Below are positions 54,910 to 63,293 of a stretch of DNA of 64,000 nt, one piece after another. Made by a program: the position numbers and the translations under genes. The stretch's first letter is position 1; each line of letters starts with the position of its first letter. Source of the DNA: VRUE01 sp963796705 (lineage in GTDB: Bacteria; Actinomycetota; Thermoleophilia; Solirubrobacterales; 70-9); the NCBI GenBank assembly GCA_963796705.1, contig CAWCMK010000004.1, forward strand, positions 868,001 to 932,000. Direction: 5' to 3'. The notes below the pieces were generated by a model. That model worked only from the letters and a program-made list of their open reading frames with translations, did not search any database and had not been told where the DNA came from.

Positions 54910-57165
54910 CTAGGTGGTCGCTTTTGCTCGTTTGCGCCTGCGCGTCGCGGTATCGGCCTTCGCGGGGCCCGCGTCCTCGTCGCCCTTCGGCAGTGGCTTT
55001 TTCGCCATCACCTCTTTGGCCGCTTTGGCGGCTTCGCGTTCAGCACGCCGTTTCTTCATCTCCTGCATCGAGTCGCACTCGTCATTGAGGCAGAGGTTCC
55101 AGGGGCGCCCGCGAAAGGGGACGACTTTGAGACGCGGCGTCTCGCCGCAGATCGAGCAACGCTCCTCGAGCTTGAAGACCTCGCCTCGCTGCGGCAGGGG
55201 AAAGGTCTGATCGCAGGAGTCCGGGTCATCGGCGCTCCAGCCGGTGCAGCCGACGAACCGTTTGCCTGATTTTTTGGCGCGGATGATGCGCAGCATGTTG
55301 GGTGAGCCATCCTCCTTGGTCCGCCCGGCCTCTTCGCAGACCTTGCAGGGTCCGAGGATGCGGTCCTCGTCCATTCCTTTCCAGACGACTTTCGCGAGCT
55401 CCTCCTTGCTCTCGTCGATCTCTGACCAGGTCCTGTGTAGGAGGTCGCGGCTCTCGCCGACGACTTCGCCCTTGGTCAGCTCGCCGGCCGCGATCCGATC
55501 CATCTCGGCCTCCAGCTGAGCGGTCATCTCCGCGGTCGCCATCCCGGGGACGTACTTCCTGAACGCCTCATAGAGGGCGATCCCGGTCTCCGATGGGATC
55601 GGCGGGTTCGAGTAGACGTAGCCCCGGTCAAAGAGCTTCTGGATGATGTCGGCTCGGGTCGCTTTGGTGCCGAGGTTGCGCTCCTCCATCAGCTCGATCA
55701 GCTTCGCCTGTGAGATCCGCGCCGGGGGCTGGGTCTCCTTGTCGAGGACCCAGGGCTGACCGTCGAGCTCGAGGCTCTGCCCCTCATGCAGCTTCGGGAT
55801 CTCATCGTCACTTGAGCGGGCGTAGGTGTAGATGCCCGCATACCCCGCGTCAACGACGACCGAGCCGCGCACGAAGTAAGTCTGCGAGCCGGCCTCAATA
55901 TCGGCGCGGGTCGACTCGCTGACCATCGGAGGACTGAAGGTGGCGAGGAAGCGACGCACGACCAGCTCGTAGACGCGCCGCTTGGGACCCTCGAGGGCGC
56001 CTGGGTGGATCGCCTGGGTCGGGTAGATCGGCGGGTGGTCGGTCGTCTCCTTCTTGCCGCGCGTCGGCGTCAGCTCGCCCTCGAGCAGATTGGCGGCCGC
56101 CGAGAACTCCTTGATCCTGACCAGCGAGGCGATCAGCTCACGCACCGGCAGCGAGGGCGGGTAGACGGTGTTATCGGTGCGCGGGTAGGAGATGAAGCCG
56201 TCCATGTAGAGGTCCTCGGCGATTCGCATCGCGCTCGCAGGGGTGATCCCGAGTCGACTCGAGGCGTCGGTGCTGAAGGCGGTCGTGTTGTAGGGGGTCG
56301 GCGGCCTGCGGGTGTTCCTGCGGGCGGTGACCGACTTGACCGTTCCCGGCCCGGTCGTCCCGGCGAGCGCTTCCTCGGCCTCGGTCTTCTCCCAGAATTT
56401 GTCGACCGTATGGTGTGCCTCGAAGCTGCCCTCGGGGTGCTCGAACTTGGCAAACAGTTCCCAGAAGGGCTTTGCCACGTGTGCCCGCCGCTCCATCTCG
56501 CGCTCGACTATCAGCCCCAGGGTGGGGCTCTGGACGCGACCGACGGAGAGGAAGTTGGAGCCAAAGCGGCGGGTGCTGAGCGAGACGGCACGGGTCAGCG
56601 TGGCGCCCCACAGCAGGTCGATGTCCTGTCGTGCGGCGCCGGCGTTGGCGAGCGGGTAGGAGAGTTCATCTAGCTCGGAGAAGGCCCGCTCGATCTCCTC
56701 CGTGGTCAGCGCCGAGTAGCGCGCCCGCTTGACCTTGAGGATGCCCTTCTCACTGTCCTCGCGCGAGCCGAGGGCCGGATTGGCCTCGAGCATCTCCTCG
56801 AGAGCCTCGAGGCCGATCAGCTCGCCCTCGCGGTCGAAGTCGGTCGCGATAACAAGCTCGTCCGCCTCCTTGGCGACTTTCCTGATCGCCTTGACGACGT
56901 TTTTGTCGGTCGGCTCCTTGATCAGCTGGGCGTCGATCAGATCGTGCAGGTCGGTCTTCTGCCAGTTCGAGTAGCCCTCTGGGAAGGCCGGACCGAGCAC
57001 GTGGCCCTTGAGGCCGATGGTGCGGTGCTCGTTGCCGTCCCCGTCAGTCCATGTGTAGTAGGGGACTTTGAAGGTCTTATCCGTCGACGGGCCGCCGGAG
57101 CCGGCGGCGAGAATGTCGGCGATCTTCTTGGCGCTGTTGTTCTTCTCGGTGACGATTAGTCGCAC
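54910..57165 (-). CDS. topA: DNA topoisomerase I of the archaeal type
   Basis: This type IA topoisomerase (751 residues) relaxes negative supercoils. The Toprim motifs differ from bacterial TopA: TEKNNSAKKIADIL (not ESPAKAKTI), GLKGHVLGPAFPEGYSNW, IATDFDREGELIG (not ALDPDREGEAIAWH). DIDLLWGATLTRAVSLSTRR and SVGRVQSPTLGLIVEREMER also follow the haloarchaeal-type pattern. The active tyrosine is Y327 (FISYPRTDN). Two C4 zinc ribbons (CKVC...CTGWSADDPDSC; CSICGETP...CLNDEC) and a basic tail end the protein. It occupies the normal bacterial topA-tmk-holB position. The start is GTG with TACCCT eight bases upstream. Confidence 0.92.
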   Translation of the reverse strand: MRLIVTEKNNSAKKIADILAAGSGGPSTDKTFKVPYYTWTDGDGNEHRTIGLKGHVLGPAFPEGYSNWQKTDLHDLIDAQLIKEPTDKNVVKAIRKVAKEADELVIATDFDREGELIGLEALEEMLEANPALGSREDSEKGILKVKRARYSALTTEEIERAFSELDELSYPLANAGAARQDIDLLWGATLTRAVSLSTRRFGSNFLSVGRVQSPTLGLIVEREMERRAHVAKPFWELFAKFEHPEGSFEAHHTVDKFWEKTEAEEALAGTTGPGTVKSVTARRNTRRPPTPYNTTAFSTDASSRLGITPASAMRIAEDLYMDGFISYPRTDNTVYPPSLPVRELIASLVRIKEFSAAANLLEGELTPTRGKKETTDHPPIYPTQAIHPGALEGPKRRVYELVVRRFLATFSPPMVSESTRADIEAGSQTYFVRGSVVVDAGYAGIYTYARSSDDEIPKLHEGQSLELDGQPWVLDKETQPPARISQAKLIELMEERNLGTKATRADIIQKLFDRGYVYSNPPIPSETGIALYEAFRKYVPGMATAEMTAQLEAEMDRIAAGELTKGEVVGESRDLLHRTWSEIDESKEELAKVVWKGMDEDRILGPCKVCEEAGRTKEDGSPNMLRIIRAKKSGKRFVGCTGWSADDPDSCDQTFPLPQRGEVFKLEERCSICGETPRLKVVPFRGRPWNLCLNDECDSMQEMKKRRAEREAAKAAKEVMAKKPLPKGDEDAGPAKADTATRRRKRAKATT

Positions 57166-57226
57166 GGCGGGCGAGGGTAGCAGGGGAGCTAGGCGGTGCT
57201 CGGTGCCTGAGACTCTCCGATCCGTC

Positions 57227-57232
57227 TAGGAT
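57227..57232 (+). promoter_or_regulatory. -10 element before the epimerase gene
   Basis: TAGGAT lies ten bases before the ATG and would give a nearly leaderless transcript; no Shine-Dalgarno sequence is present. The opposite-strand topA -10 (TACCCT) is at 57174-57179, so both promoters fit in the 77-base space. Confidence 0.4.
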
Positions 57233-57242
57233 CGGCGCCGCA

Positions 57243-58178
57243 ATGAGGGCTGTTGTCACAGGCGGCGCCGGCTTCATCGGCTCGAATCTGGTCGACGCGT
57301 TGCTCGGTCGGGGCGATTCCGTGACCGTCCTTGACGACCTCTCGACCGGTCGGAGGGAGAACCTCCGAGGGGCAATTGAAGCCGGTGCTCGGCTGGTCGA
57401 AGAGGACGTTCGCGACGCCGCTGCGGTCAGCGCGGCGATGCTCGAGGCAGAACCCGAGACCGTCTTTCACCTCGCCGCGCAGATCGACGTGCGCAAGTCG
57501 GTGGCCGACCCGGCGTTTGACGCCGCGGTCAACGTTGGCGGCACCGCCAACACGCTCGAGGCGGCGCGCAAGGTCGGGGTGCGGCGCTTCGTCTTCGTCT
57601 CCACGGGCGGTGCGATCTATGGCGAGGGCGCAGACCAGCAGCTGCCGCTCGACGAGGGGGCGCCGATCGCGCCGCTCTCCGCCTACGGACAGAGCAAGTT
57701 CGCGGCCGAGGGATACGTGGCGCTCTATGAACGGCTCTACGGGCTCTCGGGAGTGAGCCTTAGGCTGGGCAATGTCTACGGCCCGCGCCAGGACCCGCTC
57801 GGTGAGGCGGGGGTGATCGCGATCTTCTGCGGGCGGCTGCGGGGCGGTGAGCGCCCGATCGTCTACGGCGACGGCCGCCAGACGCGCGACTACATATATG
57901 TGGGGGACGTGGTGGCGGCCGCGCTGGCCGCCGCCGGCTCAGGGGCGAAAGGCGCGATAAACATCGGCACGGGCATCGAGACCGACGTGCTTGAGCTAGC
58001 CGCCCGCCTGGGCGAGCTGGGCGGCGTCGATTTCGAGCCCGAGCTGGCGCCGGCACGGACCGGCGAGGTGCAGCGAATCGCGATAGACCCGGCGCGGGCC
58101 GGGCGCGAGCTGGACTGGATTGCCCGAACCGAATTGCCCGAGGGCCTGCGCCTGACGCTCGACTCGATCGAGGGCTGA
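57243..58178 (+). CDS. NAD-dependent sugar epimerase/dehydratase (UDP-glucose 4-epimerase-like)
   Basis: The 311-residue short-chain dehydrogenase of the extended type has the NAD motif TGGAGFIGSNL, DDLSTGRRENL, HLAAQIDVRKSV, the catalytic STGG and YGQSK (Tyr/Lys), and RLGNVYGPRQDP with IVYGDGRQTRDYIYVGDVV. It most resembles UDP-glucose or UDP-galactose 4-epimerases involved in cell-surface sugars. It is divergent from topA. Confidence 0.88.
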   Translation: MRAVVTGGAGFIGSNLVDALLGRGDSVTVLDDLSTGRRENLRGAIEAGARLVEEDVRDAAAVSAAMLEAEPETVFHLAAQIDVRKSVADPAFDAAVNVGGTANTLEAARKVGVRRFVFVSTGGAIYGEGADQQLPLDEGAPIAPLSAYGQSKFAAEGYVALYERLYGLSGVSLRLGNVYGPRQDPLGEAGVIAIFCGRLRGGERPIVYGDGRQTRDYIYVGDVVAAALAAAGSGAKGAINIGTGIETDVLELAARLGELGGVDFEPELAPARTGEVQRIAIDPARAGRELDWIARTELPEGLRLTLDSIEG

Positions 58179-58188
58179 GGCGGAGCGC

Positions 58189-58623
58189 TCAGCCCTCACC
58201 GCCGCCGAGCTCCGGCGGTAGTGCCTTCGGCCCGTCGGGGTAGATCTGGTTCAGCATCTCCTCCGTCATCTCCAGCGTGTTCGCTTGCTCGGGCGGGGCC
58301 CCGACGACGAGCCACAGCTGCTCGTCCTCCGTATCGTTGAAGACCTGGCGCACCGTGCTCGCCTCGACCAGCACTGCATCGAGCGGCGCCAACTCGATGG
58401 GCTCGCCTTCGACCCGCATGCGACCACGTCCCTCCAAGAGGACGTAGAGCTCCTCCTGGGCGGGATGACGATGGCGGGTCGAGGCCTGGCCGGGCTCCAG
58501 GCGCCAGAGCCGGGCGCCCAGCTGCTTTGCCTCGAGCTGCCTGCCGAGGTCGGTGTTGAGCACGCCCATCTGGTTTGAGCGGCGCCAGAAGGCATCGGCG
58601 CGGGGGAGAACGCGGTAGGCCAC
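58189..58623 (-). CDS. Cupin-domain protein
   Basis: The 144-residue product has one cupin barrel with motif RHRHPAQEELYVLLEGRGRM (metal-type His, His and Glu) and a second motif where the last His is missing (VEASTVRQVFNDTED). It ends with a ~30-residue acidic/Pro tail containing EEMLNQIYPDG. The start is GTG with TAGCGT exactly six bases upstream. It converges with the epimerase gene. Function unknown. Confidence 0.8.
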   Translation of the reverse strand: MAYRVLPRADAFWRRSNQMGVLNTDLGRQLEAKQLGARLWRLEPGQASTRHRHPAQEELYVLLEGRGRMRVEGEPIELAPLDAVLVEASTVRQVFNDTEDEQLWLVVGAPPEQANTLEMTEEMLNQIYPDGPKALPPELGGGEG

Positions 58624-58642
58624 CGGCTCACGCTACACACGC

Positions 58643-59626
58643 TCAGCGGTTGACGGTCCGCATCCCGACCTCGTCGTAGCGGGCTCCGGCGGCATCGGGC
58701 AGCGACTCGGAGAGGCGCTCGAGGTCCGCGGCCGAGAGATCGACCTCAAGCGCTCTGAGGTTCTCCTCCAGATAGGACGCCCGCTTGGTGCCGGGGATCG
58801 GGACGAGATACTCGCCGCGGCTCAGGACCCAGGCCAGGGCGAGCTGTGCCGGGGTGAGACCGCGCGCGGCCGCGATCTCCTCGACTATCCCGACCAGCGC
58901 CAGGTTGCGCTGCAGGTTCTCGGCTTCGAAGCGGGGCGAGTGGCGGCGGTAGTCGCCTCTCTGGAGGTCCTCGTGCGAGCGAATCTTGCCCGCCAAAAAG
59001 CCACGGCCCAGCGGCGAGTAAGCGACCAATCCGATCCCGAGCTCCTCGATCGTCGGTCTCACCTCCCGCTCGACGTCACGGGTCCACAGCGAGTACTCCC
59101 ACTGCACCGCGGTGATCGGATGCACGGCGTGGGCGCGGCGGATCGTCTCGGCCCCGGCCTCACTCAGCCCGAGGTGGCGGACCTTGCCCTCCCGCACGAG
59201 CTCTGCCATTGCGCCGACGGTCTCCTCGATCGGCGTCTTCGGGTCGACGCGGTGCTGATAGTAGAGGTCTATGTGCTCAACACCGAGCCGCCGCAGCGAC
59301 CCTTCACAGGCCCTCCTCACGTAGGCGGGACTGCCGTCGATCCCGCGCCTGGCGGCGTTGGCAGGGTCGCGGAGGATGCCGAACTTGGTCGCCAGGAAGA
59401 CCCCATCGCGTCGGCCGGCGATCGCCCGCCCCACCAATTCCTCGTTTGTGTGGGGCCCGTACATGTCAGCCGTGTCAAGCAAGTCAACGCCGAGCTCGAG
59501 CGCGCGATGAATGGTGCGAGTCGAGCGGCGATCATCGCGATCGGCGTAGAAGTCGGACATGCCCATGCAGCCGAGGCCGAGGGCGGAGACCGCGGGCCCG
59601 GCGGGGCCGAGGGTGCGCTTGTGCAT
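58643..59626 (-). CDS. Aldo/keto reductase
   Basis: The 327-residue NADPH-dependent oxidoreductase has the AKR start (KRTLGPAGPAVSALGLGCMG, then MSDFY), the catalytic tetrad region (GVDLLDTADMYGPHTNEEL with Asp/Tyr, LATKFG with Lys, YYQHRVDP with His), and the NADPH-site end IPGTKRASYLEENLRALEV. It resembles the AKR13-like general stress reductases acting on aldehydes. The ATG is preceded by AAAGG. A longer in-frame start would run into the divergent precorrin gene. Confidence 0.92.
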   Translation of the reverse strand: MHKRTLGPAGPAVSALGLGCMGMSDFYADRDDRRSTRTIHRALELGVDLLDTADMYGPHTNEELVGRAIAGRRDGVFLATKFGILRDPANAARRGIDGSPAYVRRACEGSLRRLGVEHIDLYYQHRVDPKTPIEETVGAMAELVREGKVRHLGLSEAGAETIRRAHAVHPITAVQWEYSLWTRDVEREVRPTIEELGIGLVAYSPLGRGFLAGKIRSHEDLQRGDYRRHSPRFEAENLQRNLALVGIVEEIAAARGLTPAQLALAWVLSRGEYLVPIPGTKRASYLEENLRALEVDLSAADLERLSESLPDAAGARYDEVGMRTVNR

Positions 59627-59689
59627 CGGAGCCTTTCGGTCGAGGTTTTCGAAGGCCAACCTAAAGAGCCGCTCGCGGCGGCCTGTGTT

Positions 59690-59695
59690 TACGCT
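59690..59695 (+). promoter_or_regulatory. -10 element six bases before the precorrin-2 dehydrogenase gene
   Basis: TACGCT, then GTACCC, then ATG, without a Shine-Dalgarno sequence; another instance of the leaderless arrangement. Confidence 0.45.
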
Positions 59696-59701
59696 GTACC
59701 C

Positions 59702-60457
59702 ATGCCCGCACAGGCCTACGCCGGCAAGCAGTGCGTCTGCCAGTTCCGCAAGGGGATCTGCGACCAATCATGCGTGCGAGACATGCTCGACACCCCCTTC
59801 TACATCGCCTGCCTGAAGCTCAAGGGACGCCGTTGCCTGGTCGTGGGCGGCGGCGACGTCGGCCTCGAGAAGGTCGAGGGGTTGCTGGCCTGCGATGGCC
59901 AGGTGACCCTGATCGCGCCGGTCGCCCACCCGGAGCTTGAAGCGCTCGCTGCGGAGGGCTCAATCGATTGGGAGAAGCGCCCCTACACAGGCCAGCAGGA
60001 CCTGGAGGGCGCCTTCATGGTGATCGCCTGCACCGACGACAGCGAGGTCAACATCGGCGTCTTCGATGACGCGGAGCAGCGGGCGATGCTGGTCAACATC
60101 GTTGACGTGCCACCGCTCTGTAACTTCATCCTCCCGGCGATCGTCCGCAGCGGACCACTGGCGATCGCGATCTCGACCGCGGGCGCCTCGCCCGCCCTGG
60201 CGAAGCGGATGAAGCGCGAGATCTCCGAGCACTTCGGCGAGGAGTACGCCCGCCTCGCCGTGATCCTCAACGATGTCCGCGGTTGGGCCAAGGGGACGCT
60301 GCCGACCTACCAGGACCGCAAGGAGTTCTTCGAGGGCGTTGTCAATGGCGAGCCGGACCCAGTCGAGCTGCTTCGCGCCGGACGCGAGGCCGACCTCCTG
60401 GAGCTGATCGAGGCCGCCAAGGAGCGCGCCGCGGAGTCAGTTCGCGTCGCAGGCTGA
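59702..60457 (+). CDS. Precorrin-2 dehydrogenase / sirohydrochlorin ferrochelatase (siroheme synthase N-terminal domain)
   Basis: The ~251-residue protein matches the Met8p/CysG-N family that oxidises precorrin-2 with NAD and inserts iron for siroheme. GRRCLVVGGGDVGLEKVEGL is the NAD motif, CTDDSEVNIGVFDDAEQR and LVNIVDVPPLCNFILPAIVR follow, and ISTAGASPALAKRMKREISE is the catalytic/helical part. The uroporphyrinogen methyltransferase domain of CysG is absent. The first ~27 residues are unusual, with four cysteines (C11, C13, C20, C24). An ATG at 59783 would omit them, but the -10 element fits the upstream start. Confidence 0.87.
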   Translation: MPAQAYAGKQCVCQFRKGICDQSCVRDMLDTPFYIACLKLKGRRCLVVGGGDVGLEKVEGLLACDGQVTLIAPVAHPELEALAAEGSIDWEKRPYTGQQDLEGAFMVIACTDDSEVNIGVFDDAEQRAMLVNIVDVPPLCNFILPAIVRSGPLAIAISTAGASPALAKRMKREISEHFGEEYARLAVILNDVRGWAKGTLPTYQDRKEFFEGVVNGEPDPVELLRAGREADLLELIEAAKERAAESVRVAG

Positions 60458-60937
60458 GGCGCGGACCCGCTCGAGGCTCTCGCGCAGAGCGGCGGCCTCC
60501 GCGGCGCTGAGCTTCTGCGAAAAGGACGCGTGTAGCTCGGCGATCACCACCGGGCGCATTTCCTCGAGCATCTCGGCGCCGGCGGGAAGCAGGGTCGCGT
60601 AGCTGACCCTGCGGTCGGTCTCACACAGGGTTCGCTCCAGGAGACCCGCCCTGATCAGTCGATCAACGAGCTTCGTGAGGCCACCGCGGGTGATGACCAG
60701 GGCCTCGGCCAGGTCCCCCATCTTCAAGCGCCCCTGCGGGGCGTCGCCAAGGATTGCCAGCACCTCATACCAGGGAAGGGGAGGGAAATCGGCGGCGGCG
60801 AGAGCATCCTGCAGACGCTGGGTAACGGCTGCATGGGTCCGGTTGAGGGCGATCCAGGCCTGCTTGTGAGGGCTGGCCTCGATCACGGCAGCCACCGGTC
60901 GGTCCGCGCGTCCTCTCGTTGTCACCGGCTCGCCCAT
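60437..60937 (-). CDS. MarR family transcriptional regulator
   Basis: The 166-residue protein has a MarR winged helix: PLPWYEVLAILGDAPQGRLK, MGDLAEALVITRGGLTKLVD, RLIRAGLLERTLCETDRRVS, with flanking dimerisation helices. I use the ATG at 60937, which has GATAAT seven bases upstream, rather than the in-frame TTG at 60973. It is divergent from the yceI/FMN-reductase operon, so it probably controls that operon and itself. Its 3' end overlaps the precorrin gene by 21 bases on the other strand. Confidence 0.92.
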   Translation of the reverse strand: MGEPVTTRGRADRPVAAVIEASPHKQAWIALNRTHAAVTQRLQDALAAADFPPLPWYEVLAILGDAPQGRLKMGDLAEALVITRGGLTKLVDRLIRAGLLERTLCETDRRVSYATLLPAGAEMLEEMRPVVIAELHASFSQKLSAAEAAALRESLERVRASACDAN

Positions 60938-60943
60938 CGCCGC

Positions 60944-61008
60944 AATTATCGCAGATAAAGTTTGACAGATCAATATTTGAATTAAAAACTATTTCTGCTA
61001 CGATAATT
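60944..61008. promoter_or_regulatory. Divergent marR/yceI promoter region with MarR-type operator
   Basis: This short, very AT-rich interval carries two inverted -10-like GATAAT elements: minus strand 60945-60950 for marR (with TTGATC 17 bases upstream) and plus strand 61002-61007 for yceI. A palindrome TTGA-CAGA-TCAA overlaps the marR -35. TTGA-N4-TCAA is a usual MarR operator form, so autorepression and control of yceI are likely. Confidence 0.6.
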
Positions 61009-61057
61009 TCTTTCTCAATTATTTTCCCAACAACCATCCAAGCTGAGGTGATGAGAA

Positions 61058-61618
61058 ATGAGCACAGCAACGGAGAACGTCGTCGAGATCCCCGGCGGCA
61101 GCTACACGGTCGACCCGCTCCACTCCTCGGTCGGGTTCGCGGTCCTCCATAACGGCGTCGCGACCTTTCGCAGCGGCTTCGCCGCCTATCAGGCGCAGCT
61201 GACGGGGGGCGAGCAGCCAAGGCTCGAGGGCACGGTCGAGGTCAACTCGATCGAACTCACCGACGAACAGCTCAGAGGCCACCTACTCTCCCCCGAGTTC
61301 TTCGACGTCCAGCGCCACCCGCTGCTGCGCTTCGAGTCAAGCGAACTCAGGCCGCATGAGGATGGCGCGGTGACCGTCAAGGGAACGCTGGAGATCGGCG
61401 ACCATCGCCACGAGGTCGAGGCCCGCGGTCGCTTTGCTCGGATCGGTGCCGATCTCGGCGGCAGCACCAGGGTCGGACTCTCGCTGACCACAGGAGTCGA
61501 TCGCCGCGAATACGGGCTCGACTGGCAGGCCGAGCTGCCAGGTGGTGGCGAGGTCCTCGACTGGCGAGTCGAGATCGTCGTCGAGCTGGAGCTGGTCGAG
61601 GAGGCTGACCAGCGATGA
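61058..61618 (+). CDS. YceI family protein
   Basis: The 186-residue lipocalin-like protein starts MSTATENVVEIPGGSYTVDP and has the YceI features HSSVGFAVLHNGVATFRSGF, VEVNSIELTDEQLRGHLLSP, EFFDVQRHPLLRFES and TLEIGDHRHEVE. The family binds amphiphiles such as polyisoprenoids or fatty-acid-like molecules. There is no signal peptide, so it is cytoplasmic. GAGGTG precedes the ATG. Its stop overlaps the next gene's ATG (ATGA), and it is divergent from marR. Confidence 0.92.
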   Translation: MSTATENVVEIPGGSYTVDPLHSSVGFAVLHNGVATFRSGFAAYQAQLTGGEQPRLEGTVEVNSIELTDEQLRGHLLSPEFFDVQRHPLLRFESSELRPHEDGAVTVKGTLEIGDHRHEVEARGRFARIGADLGGSTRVGLSLTTGVDRREYGLDWQAELPGGGEVLDWRVEIVVELELVEEADQR

Positions 61619-62178
61619 GGGTGCTCGGGATCTCGGGCAGCCTGCGTCGGGACTCGCTCAACGGCGCGCTGCTGCGGGCAGCCGCCGAGCGGCTACCCAA
61701 TGGGGTGAAGTTGGTCTGGTTTGAGCGGTTGGCCGAGATCCCGCCCTTCGACGAGGACTCAGAGAGCGGCGGGCCGACTCCGTCCGCCGTTCGGGCCCTG
61801 CGCGAGGCGATCCGCGGGGCTGACGCGGTGCTGATCGCCACCCCCGAGTACAACCACTCGCTCCCGGGTCAGCTGAAGAACGCCCTCGACTGGGCCTCCC
61901 GGCCGGCCGGCCAAAGCGCACTGAACGGAAAGCCGGTGGCCGCGATCGGGGCTTCGAAGAGCATGTTCGGCGGCGTTTGGGCGCAGGCTGAGCTGCGCAA
62001 AGTGCTGGCGGCGATGGGCGGCCGCGTGATCGATGCCGAGCTGCCGGTCGCCTATGCGCACGAGCTGCTGGACGGCCAACGACTGCGGCTGGACCCCGAT
62101 CAGCGCGGGCGCTTGGACGCGATTCTCGCCGAGCTCCTCGAGGCGGCCGAGATCGAGCCCGCCCTACTCGCCGCATAA
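61615..62178 (+). CDS. NADPH-dependent FMN reductase
   Basis: The 187-residue flavodoxin-fold enzyme has GISGSLRRDSLNGALLRAAA (FMN phosphate loop), TPEYNHSLPGQLKNALDWAS (the diagnostic PEYN motif) and IGASKSMFGGVWAQAELRKV. It probably reduces quinones, azo compounds or chromate using FMN. It is translationally coupled to yceI by a four-base overlap, so both belong to the MarR-controlled unit. Confidence 0.92.
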   Translation: MRVLGISGSLRRDSLNGALLRAAAERLPNGVKLVWFERLAEIPPFDEDSESGGPTPSAVRALREAIRGADAVLIATPEYNHSLPGQLKNALDWASRPAGQSALNGKPVAAIGASKSMFGGVWAQAELRKVLAAMGGRVIDAELPVAYAHELLDGQRLRLDPDQRGRLDAILAELLEAAEIEPALLAA

Positions 62179-62283
62179 CGACCAGCGGCAGTCGCCGGCC
62201 GCGGTCAACCTGGGCCCCGATCAGGCGCTGGGGTGCGACGAAAGATCATCACGCGACGCGCGATCGCCCCGATTGGAAGCGAG

Positions 62284-63072
62284 TTAGGACGACGGCAGAG
62301 CGAAGAACGCGATCGCGGCGAACTGCGCCGCGGCCGCCGCGATCACGAGGGCGTGGAAGACCTCGTGGTAGCCGAAGACCCGCGGGCTCGGGTTGGGCCG
62401 CTGGGTCGCGTAGACGATCGCGCCAGCCGTGTAGAGGAGGCCCCCGGCGGCGACCAGCAGTGTCCCGGCGACGCCCATCTGGCTCCAAAGCTCCGGAAAG
62501 GCGACGGCGGCAACCCAGCCGAGCGACATGTAGATCAGCGCCGCCACCCATTTCGGGTGGTCGATCCAGATCATCTCGACGACCGCCCCGGCGATCGCGC
62601 CGATCCAGACCACGACAAGGATCGCGTAGGCGAGCGGTCCCTTGAGGACCAACAGCGCGAATGGGGTGTAGGTCCCGGCGATCAGGAAGAAGATCATCGA
62701 GTGGTCGAGGCGGCGCATCCAGCGGCGCACGTTGGATCGCTTCCAGTTGACCCGGTGGTAGAGGGCGCTGGTGCCGAGCAGAGCGGAGAGGCTGACCGCG
62801 TAGACCGCCATCGCGAGGGTCGCTTTCGGCGTCTTCGCCGCGACGATCAGTGCGGCGCCCAGGAAGAGTGAGGCGAAAAAGGCCCATTTGTGGGAGACGC
62901 CGCGAAGCTTCGGCTTGACGGCCGCAATCGCCTCACCGGCTGCCTCCCTCGCCGATCCCGCCTTCTCGAGCGCCGCATCGCGGGCCGTGCCGGCCCTCTC
63001 AACAGCAGCGTCCCTGGCGGCGGTGGCCCGCTCGCCGACGCGCTCCGCACCCCTGCGCAGATCGTCGACCAT
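62284..63072 (-). CDS. Hemolysin III / YqfA-type membrane protein
   Basis: The 262-residue product has a ~55-residue Ala/Arg/Glu amphipathic N-terminal region (AAVERAGTARDAALEKAGSA repeats), then a seven-helix hydrolase-type membrane domain of the PAQR/HlyIII family: SALYHRVNWKRSNVRRWMRR, LDHSMIFFLIAGTYTPFALL and YHEVFHALVIAAAAAQFAAI, with the conserved S, D and HxxxH zinc ligands. The ATG is preceded by TACCCT six bases upstream, without a Shine-Dalgarno sequence. The helical N-terminal extension is not usual for the family. Confidence 0.88.
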   Translation of the reverse strand: MVDDLRRGAERVGERATAARDAAVERAGTARDAALEKAGSAREAAGEAIAAVKPKLRGVSHKWAFFASLFLGAALIVAAKTPKATLAMAVYAVSLSALLGTSALYHRVNWKRSNVRRWMRRLDHSMIFFLIAGTYTPFALLVLKGPLAYAILVVVWIGAIAGAVVEMIWIDHPKWVAALIYMSLGWVAAVAFPELWSQMGVAGTLLVAAGGLLYTAGAIVYATQRPNPSPRVFGYHEVFHALVIAAAAAQFAAIAFFALPSS

Positions 63073-63185
63073 GACAGAAGGGTACCCGCATCGGCCGGCA
63101 TCCATAGATCGCCCCGGCCAGCGGATACGGATGGCGGCCCCGGGCGCATGGGCTGCCAAGATATGCAGACCGGAAGTCGATCCGG

Positions 63186-63207
63186 GACCGCAAGAAATCT
63201 TGCGGTC
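63186..63207. promoter_or_regulatory. Perfect 10-bp-arm palindrome upstream of nrdJ
   Basis: Arms GACCGCAAGA and TCTTGCGGTC flank a central AA. It lies about 85 bases before nrdJ. It could be a dimer operator for a regulator of ribonucleotide reductase, or an RNA hairpin; it is not a canonical NrdR box, and no cobalamin-riboswitch core is recognisable around it. Confidence 0.55.
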
Positions 63208-63293
63208 AGAGCGGGCAAGGAGCCCCGTTCCGTCCGGCTCAGAGGCGATCCTGCGGAGTTACCCCCCAAAGCCGCCCCGAGAGGAGAAGTTAG

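Noticed and set aside
63073..63293. Cobalamin riboswitch before nrdJ
   Set aside because: The conserved B12-box (GCCACTG-like core) is not visible; only a palindrome is present.
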